Shown: positions 56,806 through 64,000 of the stretch, in pieces
Layout: each line of letters opens with the position of its first letter
How positions within the stretch are numbered: the stretch's first letter is position 1
Assembly: GCF_000013625.1 (NCBI RefSeq)
Contig: NC_009659.1
Location: forward strand, 1,674,001-1,738,000
DNA: 64,000 bases
Reading direction: 5' to 3'
DNA from: Janthinobacterium sp. Marseille
GTDB lineage: Bacteria; Pseudomonadota; Gammaproteobacteria; Burkholderiales; Burkholderiaceae_D
Made by a program: the position numbers and the translations under genes
The notes under the pieces: generated by a model
Told to the model about the DNA's origin: nothing
Database searches by the model: none
What the model saw: the letters and a program-made list of their open reading frames with translations, nothing else

Positions 56806-56829
56806 AGCCGCTGAAAAGCGGCTTTTTTA
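56806..56829. terminator. bidirectional terminator between ppiD and mnmH
   Basis: AGCCGCT GAAA AGCGGCT with A and T runs on the two sides; serves the convergent genes. Confidence 0.94.
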
Positions 56830-56852
56830 TTGGTCCATCGACTTCTCGTTTT

Positions 56853-57923
56853 CTATTCCTTTGCCAAAACGATGACTTGTTCCGCTGCTGTATCGAAGGC
56901 CTGTTTGGACGGGTTCTGCAACTGAACAATTGCCGCATCCCTGACCTTGCTGAAGTTGCGTTCTATCGAGCGACCATAAGCCGGATCGTAATGATCTTCT
57001 AGCAGTTCCCCGACCAGTTGCTCCATCTTGCCTTCGGACGCCAGCATATGCCATTGCGTGATTTTTTCCCGGCCATGCAGTTGCAACAGGCAACTCAGCT
57101 GGGTATTCAGCAAGGCAGGATCGTTCAGGAAGTGGCTGTAGTCCTGCATCAATAGTTTGATGCGGTTTTCATGCGTCAGCTCCAGCGATATACAGGACGA
57201 TTTGCGCATGGCATCGATCAGTACATCCGGTACGCGCAAGTCACCCACTTTCTTGCTTTCCGATTCGATATAGACAATCTGTTTCGGATCGAAGCGGCGC
57301 AAGGCTTGCCAGATGTCGCTTTCAAATTTCTTTTGCGAGGGTTGTGCTTCGGTCGGCAAATTCCCAAGTACCGAGCCACGATGTGCGGCCAGCTGTTCCA
57401 GGTCGAGGACTTGCGCACCTGTCGCGGCCAGTGCTTGCAACAAGCGGCTCTTGCCGCTGCCGGTAGGACCGCAAATCACATTGAAGCTGAAACGTGCCGG
57501 CAGCTCTGCCAGTTCCGCATTGACGTGGCGGCGGTATTCCTTGTAGCCGCCATCCAGCTGCACCGCGGGCCAGCCTATGCGTGCCAGTATCAAGGCCATT
57601 GCACCGCTGCGGTTGCCGCCGCGCCAGCAATAAATCAGCGGTTTCCAGTCCTGCGGTTTGTCGATGAATAATATTTCTATATGGCGCGCAATATTGTGCG
57701 CGATCAGTGCTGCGCCGATTTTCTTTGCTTCAAACGTGCTGGTTTGTTTATACAGGGTGCCGACGCGATGGCGTTCTGCATCGTCCAGTACCGGGCAATT
57801 GATTGCACCGGGAATATGGTCAAGCGCAAATTCAGACGGGCTGCGCACATCAATGATGGCATCGAACTGCTCCAGTGTCGGCAATAGCTCGGCAAAGCGA
57901 AGCAGGGCGGGATACTTCTTCAT
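56853..57923 (-). CDS. mnmH: tRNA 2-selenouridine/geranyl-2-thiouridine synthase MnmH
   Basis: 356 residues. The rhodanese domain has its catalytic Cys at C99 (YCWRGGNRSG). A P-loop GPTGSGKS is at 152-159, and a helical C-terminal region follows. The enzyme geranylates and selenates the wobble 2-thiouridine of Lys, Glu and Gln tRNAs. The selenium donor gene selD is not in this window. tesA lies 3 bases upstream on the same strand. Confidence 0.94.
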   Translation of the reverse strand: MKKYPALLRFAELLPTLEQFDAIIDVRSPSEFALDHIPGAINCPVLDDAERHRVGTLYKQTSTFEAKKIGAALIAHNIARHIEILFIDKPQDWKPLIYCWRGGNRSGAMALILARIGWPAVQLDGGYKEYRRHVNAELAELPARFSFNVICGPTGSGKSRLLQALAATGAQVLDLEQLAAHRGSVLGNLPTEAQPSQKKFESDIWQALRRFDPKQIVYIESESKKVGDLRVPDVLIDAMRKSSCISLELTHENRIKLLMQDYSHFLNDPALLNTQLSCLLQLHGREKITQWHMLASEGKMEQLVGELLEDHYDPAYGRSIERNFSKVRDAAIVQLQNPSKQAFDTAAEQVIVLAKE

Positions 57924-57926
57924 GTT

Positions 57927-58586
57927 TTACTTTGCCAGCAATGGCTTGAGTTGCGGCCAGATATTATTCAGTATGACCGGATGCGCTTCTGCCGACGGAT
58001 GAATGCGGTCGGCCTGGAACAGATTGGCTTTGTCGGCGACATCCTTCAGCATGAAGGGCACCAGTGCGGATTTTGTTTCTTTCGCTATTTTGGGATACAG
58101 CTCGGCGAATTGACGGGTGTAATCGGTACCGTAGTTGGGTGGGATTTGCATGCCGACCAATAAGACTTTGGCTTTCGCTTTTTTCGATGCCGCTACCATA
58201 GTCCGCAGGTTTTGCTGGGTCGCGATCAGCGACAAACCGCGCAGGGCGTCGTTGGCACCGAGTTCAATTACCACTACCGCCGGCTGGTGTTTGTCCAATA
58301 ATGCCTGCAGGCGGGCAGCACCGCCGCTGGTTGTTTCACCGCTGATACTGGCGTTGACGATGGGCGCACTGATTTTTTCCGCTTCCAGTTTCTTTTGCAA
58401 AAGACTGACCCAACCTTCGCCGCGCGCCAGTCCATATTCGGCTGACAGGCTGTCGCCGAGCACGACTATGGTTTTTGATGCAGAATAAGCGTTCATTGTG
58501 AACGCCGTGAGCATGAGCAATGCCGCTGTCCTCAGTACTCTCTTTGCTATTTCCACCTGATACGAAAACTTGAAATTAATCGGCAT
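57927..58586 (-). CDS. tesA: periplasmic acyl-CoA thioesterase / lysophospholipase (SGNH)
   Basis: 219 residues. A signal peptide ends about AYSA at residue 36. SGNH residues are S46 (GDSLSAEYG), N112 (GAND) and D193/H196 (DRIHPS). ATG 58586 has GAGGA 7 bases upstream. The longer frame to 59003 on this strand is only the reverse of the ABC gene. The start shares CATG with the divergent ABC gene, so each promoter must lie inside the other coding region. Confidence 0.93.
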   Translation of the reverse strand: MPINFKFSYQVEIAKRVLRTAALLMLTAFTMNAYSASKTIVVLGDSLSAEYGLARGEGWVSLLQKKLEAEKISAPIVNASISGETTSGGAARLQALLDKHQPAVVVIELGANDALRGLSLIATQQNLRTMVAASKKAKAKVLLVGMQIPPNYGTDYTRQFAELYPKIAKETKSALVPFMLKDVADKANLFQADRIHPSAEAHPVILNNIWPQLKPLLAK

Positions 58587-59274
58587 GCCTGAATCCTCTA
58601 CTTTGTATCCTGCAATTGAAGCAATCAATCTGACTAAACGCGTGGCGGATGCGACCGGCGAGCTGACCATCCTGCAAGCGGTTGATTTTACCGTGCAAGC
58701 GGGAGACACGCTTGCCATCGTCGGCGCATCGGGTTCCGGCAAGTCTACCTTGCTCGGCTTGCTGGCGGGACTGGATACGCCATCTGACGGCACGGTGAAG
58801 CTGGATGGCACCGATATCTTTGCGCTGGATGAAGATGGCCGTGCCGGTTTGCGCAAGTCAAAGCTTGGTTTCGTGTTCCAGTCCTTCCAGTTGCTCGGAC
58901 ATTTGAATGCGCTGGAAAATGTGATGCTTCCGCTGGAATTGCGCGGTGATGGCAAGGCGAAGGAAAAAGCCGAAGCCATGTTGGCCCGCGTAGGCTTGAG
59001 CACGCGCCTGAAGCACTATCCGAAATACCTGTCGGGTGGTGAGCAGCAGCGGGTGGCGCTGGCTCGCGCTTTCGTCAGCGAGCCGCCATTGCTGTTTGCG
59101 GATGAACCTACCGGCAGCCTGGATGCGGCGACCGGTGAAGCAGTGATACAGCTGATGTTTGAATTGAATCGTGAACGCGGTTCAACTCTCGTATTGGTGA
59201 CGCACGATCCGTCGATCGCCGCGTTGTGCAAACGCACGATCACGATTTCAGCCGGACGCCTGGTTCAGGCCTGA
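58585..59274 (+). CDS. ABC transporter ATP-binding protein, YbbA-like
   Basis: 229 residues. Walker A GASGSGKST (47-55), signature LSGGEQQRVALARAF (149-163), Walker B LLFADEPTGSLD. The MacB/LolD-type subfamily and divergence from tesA match ybbA of E. coli, which is followed by the FtsX-like permease ybbP. No permease follows here; nnr lies 10 bases away on the other strand. Its start at ATG 58585 lacks a good ribosome-binding site; TTG 58570 in frame is an alternative. Confidence 0.9.
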   Translation: MPESSTLYPAIEAINLTKRVADATGELTILQAVDFTVQAGDTLAIVGASGSGKSTLLGLLAGLDTPSDGTVKLDGTDIFALDEDGRAGLRKSKLGFVFQSFQLLGHLNALENVMLPLELRGDGKAKEKAEAMLARVGLSTRLKHYPKYLSGGEQQRVALARAFVSEPPLLFADEPTGSLDAATGEAVIQLMFELNRERGSTLVLVTHDPSIAALCKRTITISAGRLVQA

Positions 59275-59284
59275 ACCATCGGCA

Positions 59285-60805
59285 TCAAGCACTAACTAAC
59301 TGATTCAGTACCGAACGGATTTCCGGGATCAATTCACCTGCAGTCAGGCCGATCGGGCCGATCCCGCGCCTGACCAGTTCATCTGCCGCCAATCCATGCA
59401 AATACACTGCCGCAAGCGCTGCTTCCCATTCCGGACAGCCTTGCGCCAGCAGTGCACCTGACAAACCCGCCAGCACATCACCTGAACCGGCAGTCGCCAA
59501 AGCCGGATTGCCGGTGGTATTGAGCACCACAGTGCCATCCGGCGCTGCAATCACGGTACCCGAACCTTTCAGGATAGTCGTCGCCCGGAAAGTGCCGGCC
59601 AGTGCGCGTGCGGCTGCAATCCGGTTGCCCTGGATTTGCTGTGTAGTGCTCGCCAGCAGGCGGGCTGCTTCCAGTGGATGCGGGGTGATGATGGTGGCAG
59701 CGCTACGTGCCAACATTTTTTCCTGCAATGCCGGCTCACTGCCGATCAGGTTCAGGGCATCGGCATCGATCACCAATGGCGTATTCGCCGTCATCGCTTT
59801 GCCGAGCAGGTCACGTGCCAGGCGTGACGTCCCGAGGCCGGGACCGGCGACGGTGGTGGTCGTGCTGTAATCGATATTGCTGGCGAGGCGGCTCATCAGT
59901 TCCGCCTGCATGCTGTCGTACAGCAATGAATCGGCCAGGCAGGCGATGAAGACCCGGCCCGCGCCGCATTTGGCGGCAGCGCGGGCTGCAAGGACAGCGG
60001 CGCCGACCATGCCATGCGAGCCGCCGAGTACGCTGACATCACCATAGCTGCCTTTATGCGTGTTGTGGCGGCGCGGGCGCAGGCATGAGGCAAACAGCTC
60101 GGGGCGGTTCAATTGCATATGTGAAGGCGGGAAGCGTTCGGCGGCAATGTCCAGCGTGGCGAGGCTGACGATGCCGGCGTGATCGCGGCCTTCACAGGTG
60201 TGCAGTCCCGCTTTATTGCCGATGAAGGTAATAGTATGCGTCGCCTGTATGGCAATCCCTTCGGCGTCACCGACAATAGCGCCGGTGTCGGCATTCAAAC
60301 CACTGGGAACATCGAGTGCCAGTATCGGGCAGCTCAGTTGATTGACGCTTGCAATCAGTTCACCGACCGGGCCGTTGATGGCGCGGCTAAGGCCGATGCC
60401 GAACAAACCGTCGATGACCAGCGCCCAATCAGTATTGCCGATCGCGGCCGTACTGTCGGTGATGAAGTTTGCTTTGCTGGCTTTGGCTCTTTTCAGTGCC
60501 TGTTGCGCATCTGGCGGCAAGCCGTCAGCGCCGAGAGGCATGATGATGCTGACCTTGAGGCCGGCGTTCATGAGCTGGCTGGCAGCTTCCAATGCATCGC
60601 CGCCATTGTTGCCGGGGCCGGCCAGTACCAGCACGCGTCTTTCCTTGTCACTGCTTTGCAGCAGCTGGTAGGCAAGTTCACCGGCGGCGGTGCCGGCGCG
60701 TTGCATCAGGGCGTAAGAAGGGGAGTTTGCGAGTGCGGCTTGTTCTATCTCGCGTATTTCGGCAACGGTGTAGAGCGCATGGGTATTGGTCATAGTGGCG
60801 GGCAA
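59285..60805 (-). CDS. nnr: bifunctional NAD(P)H-hydrate epimerase / ADP-dependent dehydratase
   Basis: 506 residues. The N-terminal YjeF-N epimerase domain (1-220) has LAGPGNNGGDALEAA and ALDVPSGLNADTG. The C-terminal ribokinase-like dehydratase has GAGRVFIACLAD, GPGLGTS and ATAGSGDVLAG. It repairs hydrated NADH and NADPH. ATG 60793 is a possible start. Confidence 0.95.
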   Translation of the reverse strand: MPATMTNTHALYTVAEIREIEQAALANSPSYALMQRAGTAAGELAYQLLQSSDKERRVLVLAGPGNNGGDALEAASQLMNAGLKVSIIMPLGADGLPPDAQQALKRAKASKANFITDSTAAIGNTDWALVIDGLFGIGLSRAINGPVGELIASVNQLSCPILALDVPSGLNADTGAIVGDAEGIAIQATHTITFIGNKAGLHTCEGRDHAGIVSLATLDIAAERFPPSHMQLNRPELFASCLRPRRHNTHKGSYGDVSVLGGSHGMVGAAVLAARAAAKCGAGRVFIACLADSLLYDSMQAELMSRLASNIDYSTTTTVAGPGLGTSRLARDLLGKAMTANTPLVIDADALNLIGSEPALQEKMLARSAATIITPHPLEAARLLASTTQQIQGNRIAAARALAGTFRATTILKGSGTVIAAPDGTVVLNTTGNPALATAGSGDVLAGLSGALLAQGCPEWEAALAAVYLHGLAADELVRRGIGPIGLTAGELIPEIRSVLNQLVSA

Positions 60806-60869
60806 TCAAATGCAGATGGGCGCAGGGCGCTGATGCATTTGATTTTAGACCAATTACCCGTGTATCAAA

Positions 60870-62114
60870 TCAGGAATAGCGCGATGGCGTCAAACCGTCG
60901 AGGTCAATATCCGGTGTGCGCCCGGAAATCACATCGGCCAATACCTTGCCCGAACCTGCTGCCATCGCCCAGCCGGTGCTGCCATGGCCGATGTTGAGGT
61001 AGACATTGCGGACGCGGCAGGCACCCAGCAGCGGTGCGCCATCCGGCAAGGCCAGGCTGCTGCCGGACCAGAAGGCGGCGGTGTTGTAGTTGCAGGCATC
61101 AGGGAACCAGTCGTAGCCGACCTTGAGCAAGGTGTTGAGTGCAGTCTGGCGTAATTCCGCATTGTTCGATCCGAGCTCTGCAGTGCCGGCCACGCGGATA
61201 CGTTTGCCCATGCGTGTAATCGCGATTTTGTAAGCCTCATCGACCACGGCCGCGACCGGTGCCGATTCGAAATTGCGGATGGTCGCAGTGGCGCAATAAC
61301 TTTTGACGGCGCGCAGCGGCAAATGCAAGCCCAGGGGCGTCAGCAGTTTTGCGCTGTCGGCACCGCCGGCCACTACCACGCATTCGGCCGAAAAGCTGTG
61401 ATCGTCGATTTGCAGGTGGACACCGCGCTTCGATTCTTCGATGGATTTAACTTTGCTGCCGAAAAGGAATTCGACGCCCATCGCCTGCGCTTGCGCACGG
61501 ATCTGGCGCGTGAACAGCGGGCAGTTGCCGGCTTCGTCTTCCGGCAAATACAGCGCGCCGGCCAAAGGCGTATTCGGATTGAGGGCGGAATCAACCGCAT
61601 GCGCCTGTCCTGCATCCAGCAGCTTGTGCGGGATATTGTGTTCGCTCAGGTAATCGAAAGAGGTTTTTGCCAGTTGCAGGTCGCGTTCCGTGCGGAACAA
61701 CTGCAGGTAACCCGGTGTTTGTTCGTAATCGAGCTGGTGCCGTTCGCGCAGCATTTGCATGATGTCGCGGCTGTAAAAGCCGATGCGCTGCATGCGTTCA
61801 CGATTGATGCGGTAGCGTTCGATATCCGCTTCCTTCATCCAGCGGCGCATCCAGCCCAGCATTGACGGACGCCAGGGCTGGTTCAGCAGGACCGGCGCTT
61901 CGGATTTCAGTAAATAGGAAAGGAAGGAGCGCGGCACGCCGGGTGCGGCCCACGGTGCAATGCTGCTGGCGGCGAGGATGCCGGAGTCGCCGTAGCTGGC
62001 TTCTTCTGCCACATTATTGTGGCGTTCGATAACGACCACTTCATGTCCTGCTTCGGCCAGAAAATAGGCGGTACTTACCCCAATGACACCTGCACCGATA
62101 ACCGCTACTTGCAT
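60870..62114 (-). CDS. D-amino-acid dehydrogenase small subunit (DadA-like)
   Basis: 414 residues, FAD-dependent DAO family. FAD motif [29 protein letters not shown], then SYGDSGILAAS, and the C-terminal NIGHGSTGWAMAAGSGKVLAD. It oxidises D-amino acids, chiefly D-alanine, to 2-oxo acids and feeds electrons to the respiratory chain. No DadX racemase is adjacent; alr is at 41721. Confidence 0.88.
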   Translation of the reverse strand: MQVAVIGAGVIGVSTAYFLAEAGHEVVVIERHNNVAEEASYGDSGILAASSIAPWAAPGVPRSFLSYLLKSEAPVLLNQPWRPSMLGWMRRWMKEADIERYRINRERMQRIGFYSRDIMQMLRERHQLDYEQTPGYLQLFRTERDLQLAKTSFDYLSEHNIPHKLLDAGQAHAVDSALNPNTPLAGALYLPEDEAGNCPLFTRQIRAQAQAMGVEFLFGSKVKSIEESKRGVHLQIDDHSFSAECVVVAGGADSAKLLTPLGLHLPLRAVKSYCATATIRNFESAPVAAVVDEAYKIAITRMGKRIRVAGTAELGSNNAELRQTALNTLLKVGYDWFPDACNYNTAAFWSGSSLALPDGAPLLGACRVRNVYLNIGHGSTGWAMAAGSGKVLADVISGRTPDIDLDGLTPSRYS

Positions 62115-62291
62115 TACTTCTATCCTTCCCAGAATTAGCCCGTCATGTTACCAAGCGGATACATGGCTGTGCCAGCAGTAGTCATGCAAATTTTTGAAAA
62201 ATAGCGAAAAACCGTCGCAAAGCTGCGTATATCGAGCTTTGTGAACCGGTCAGAAGCTGCTTTTCCGCTTTGTGTAGCCGGCACACGGCAT

Positions 62292-62322
62292 AAAAAAACC
62301 GTACCAGGAGGTACGGTTTTTT
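62292..62322. terminator. intrinsic terminator after the 49-residue membrane protein
   Basis: ACCGTACC AGGA GGTACGGT, with A run and T run on either side. On the minus strand it closes the small gene at 62371-62520. Confidence 0.92.
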
Positions 62323-62370
62323 GCGGCGGCGGGGATCTGACGATCTGCCGCACTGGTTTCACCCGGGTCG

Positions 62371-62520
62371 TCAGAACGGTTTTCGCCCGCTGATAACGCG
62401 CAACAGGATGAGCACGACGGCGATCACCAGGAGGATATGGATGAAACCGCCAATGGTATAGGAACTGACCAAGCCAACCAGCCAAAGGATGACGAGTACA
62501 ACTGCGATGGTATAGAGCAT
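62371..62520 (-). CDS. small membrane protein, Lmo0937 family
   Basis: 49 residues, too short for a normal length cut-off. It reads MLYTIAVVLVILWLVGLVSS, then YTIGGFIHILLVIAVVLILL and RVISGRKPF. Two hydrophobic helices are joined by a Gly turn, and the tail is basic. This is the pattern of the widespread lmo0937-type proteins, often linked to stress in other bacteria; the function is unknown. AAGGAGA stands 4 bases before the ATG, and a terminator follows. Confidence 0.88.
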   Translation of the reverse strand: MLYTIAVVLVILWLVGLVSSYTIGGFIHILLVIAVVLILLRVISGRKPF

Positions 62521-62799
62521 AAGGTCTCCTTGTTAATTCGATCAATAGATGCGCATGCGTGGAGGGGCATGCCGCACAGGGCTATTCACCTTCGATTGCA
62601 GTTTGCGCCGTATGTGGAATGTTGTCCGTACGTTATCGTACATAAGAGCAATTTGTTGTTTGCAGCTGTATGTACGGCCGAAATCAACATGCTTTCTTGT
62701 AATGCATATGGGACAATCTTTATCCCATCTCTGTTCGGCAATGCGCATCGTTTTGATGTTTGCATTTGTTGCTCACGGGATTTATTTCCAAGTATCCAT
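62521..62799. other. divergent intergenic region upstream of the AI-2E-family gene
   Basis: 279 bases between the small membrane protein and the permease gene. It holds an imperfect palindrome GTACG TTAT CGTAC at 62628-62641, a possible operator. The open frame from 62437 continues through here but has no protein-like character. Confidence 0.45.
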
Positions 62800-63972
62800 A
62801 TGACTGATAAAAATACAGAAGCGGCTGATACAAAGCCGACCCCGAACCCGGTCAGGATGCCGCAGGAGCAAGTGGCAACGGCCGGCATGATTCACCTGCC
62901 GGTCAATGCGCGCGGTGTCGCCCTGACGATTATCGCGACGGTGGCATTCGTGTTTGCACTGTCGGTCGCGCAAGCCTTCTTCATTCCTTTGCTATTCGGT
63001 ATCTTCATCGCCTACACCTTGAATCCGCTGGTGGTGTGGCTGGAGCGTATCCGCATTCCGCGCTGGCTCGGTACTTCGGTCGTCATCCTGGCGATTGTCT
63101 GTAGTGCTGCATTCACCGTGAATAATCTGCGTGACGAATTCAATTCCATCCTGGTCAGCTTGCCGACGGCGACGCAAAAACTCGCGCGTGCGGTGAAGAA
63201 CCTGCAAAGAGGACAGGGCAGCACCATCCAGCAAATGCAGGCGGCCGCCACCGAAATAGAAAAAGCGACCAATCAGGCAGCAGGCGGCCGGCCTGTCGTG
63301 AAGAGCCCGGTTGAACAATCAGTCTTTAATTTCAGCCAATGGTTATGGGCCGGTTCGGTCAGCGTGGTGGGCTTCCTCGGGCAAGCCACGATGGTGATGT
63401 TCCTAGTCTTCTTTTTCCTGCAGTCCGGCGATATGTTCCGGCGCAAACTGGTCAAGATCAGCGGGCATTCGCTGCATACGCGCAAGATCACGGTACAGAT
63501 CCTGGATGCGATCAACACTTCGATCCAGAACTATATGTTCATGCTGCTGGTGACGAACGTCCTGTTCGGCTTGCTGATGTGGGGCGCACTGCGCTGGATA
63601 GGGCTGGAAAATGCCGGTGCCTGGGCGCTGGCAGCCGGCATCCTGCACATCATTCCTTACTTCGGGCCCTTGCTGATCATGGCGGCAACAGGTGTCACCG
63701 CCTTTATGCAGTTCGGTACCTTTTCGTCGGTGCTGGCGGTAGGCGGCGCGACGCTGCTGATTGCGACCGTGGTCGGTACTTTTGTCACCACCTGGATGAC
63801 AGGGCGTATCGCGAAAATGAATGCGGTGGCGGTCTTTGTCTCGCTGCTGTTCTGGGCTTGGCTGTGGGGCATCTGCGGCATGTTGCTGGGGATACCCATC
63901 ATCGTCATCATCAAGGTGATTTCCGAGCATGTCGACGGTTTGCAGGTTGTGGCGGAATTGCTTGGCGAATAG
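62800..63972 (+). CDS. AI-2E family transporter (PerM-like permease)
   Basis: 390 residues from ATG 62800 (MTDKNTEAADTKP). About eight membrane helices, with a conserved C-terminal part (GLLMWGALRWIGLENAGAWALAAGI and IPYFGPLLIMAATG). The family is named after AI-2 export by TqsA, but many members are of unknown substrate. A helical, Gln-rich region (about 100-170) lies between early helices. Codons upstream to 62437 are discarded because they lack family features. Confidence 0.87.
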   Translation: MTDKNTEAADTKPTPNPVRMPQEQVATAGMIHLPVNARGVALTIIATVAFVFALSVAQAFFIPLLFGIFIAYTLNPLVVWLERIRIPRWLGTSVVILAIVCSAAFTVNNLRDEFNSILVSLPTATQKLARAVKNLQRGQGSTIQQMQAAATEIEKATNQAAGGRPVVKSPVEQSVFNFSQWLWAGSVSVVGFLGQATMVMFLVFFFLQSGDMFRRKLVKISGHSLHTRKITVQILDAINTSIQNYMFMLLVTNVLFGLLMWGALRWIGLENAGAWALAAGILHIIPYFGPLLIMAATGVTAFMQFGTFSSVLAVGGATLLIATVVGTFVTTWMTGRIAKMNAVAVFVSLLFWAWLWGICGMLLGIPIIVIIKVISEHVDGLQVVAELLGE

Positions 63973-64000
63973 GGGCAAAAGCGACGCAAAAAACACATTT

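Noticed and set aside
58587..59003. Extra 139 codons upstream of tesA on the minus strand
   Set aside because: They are antisense to the ABC ATPase. The ATG at 58586 with Shine-Dalgarno and signal peptide is the better start.
62437..62799. 121 codons upstream of the AI-2E-family gene in the same frame
   Set aside because: They overlap the small minus-strand membrane gene and show no family similarity; ATG 62800 fits the normal N-terminus.

Overview
The window is a stretch of bacterial chromosome with almost no spare DNA. Protein families and gene order point to a betaproteobacterium of the Burkholderiales. The best fit is the Oxalobacteraceae (Herminiimonas/Janthinobacterium-like), but that name is an inference from gene content and no database was searched. 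Supporting signs are the relA - tRNA-Val - thrS - infC - rpmI - rplT - pheS - pheT - ihfA - MerR order, the large TCA-cycle cluster that includes a CitE-like lyase and SdhE, the DUF2863 protein, and the tig-clpP-clpX-lon-hupB order. No insertion sequence, phage gene, CRISPR array or rRNA operon was found.

Layout. 1-9420: translation and nucleoid genes on the plus strand: the 3' part of relA, tRNA-Val(GAC), thrS, infC (apparently starting at ATA), rpmI, rplT, pheS, pheT, ihfA and a MerR regulator. 9500-16060: a more variable stretch with tRNA-Pro(GGG), a membrane chemoreceptor, a ModA-like oxyanion-binding protein next to a NarM-like nitrate-reductase-associated protein, an M14 carboxypeptidase overlapping a CYTH enzyme, and a DUF2863 protein. 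16100-33700: the central carbon cluster. acnA, a periplasmic protein, a CitE-like lyase and mdh lie on the minus strand; gntR, sdhCDAB, sdhE, gltA, odhA, odhB and lpdA lie on the plus strand. 33720-44205: envelope proteins, zapE, a cold-shock gene, a thioredoxin-like protein, the overlapping tsaB-rimI-udg-DUF1853 operon, lplT, alr and radA. 44218-47343: hpnC-hpnD-hpnE for squalene synthesis. 47730-56777: tRNA-Leu, trigger factor, clpP, clpX, lon, hupB, tRNA-Val(TAC), tRNA-Asp and ppiD, a protein-quality-control block. 56850-63972: mnmH, tesA, a YbbA-like ABC ATPase, nnr, a DadA-like oxidase, a 49-residue membrane protein and an AI-2E-family permease.

How the genes work together. The central block encodes citrate synthase, aconitase, 2-oxoglutarate dehydrogenase (E1, E2, E3), succinate dehydrogenase with its flavinylation factor, and malate dehydrogenase. 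Isocitrate dehydrogenase, succinyl-CoA synthetase and fumarase are missing from it. A HutC-type GntR regulator sits between the two arms with a perfect 18-bp palindrome just upstream of its gene. The tig-clp-lon-hup-ppiD block handles nascent-chain folding, ATP-dependent proteolysis and periplasmic folding.

I see no clearly new multi-gene system. The items most worth a second look are the ATA start of infC, the Phe-rich reading frame and terminator ahead of pheS, the GntR palindrome in the TCA cluster, the ModA-like/NarM-like pair, the CitE-like lyase of unknown substrate, the M14-CYTH pair, and the tesA/ybbA divergent pair whose start codons share CATG.
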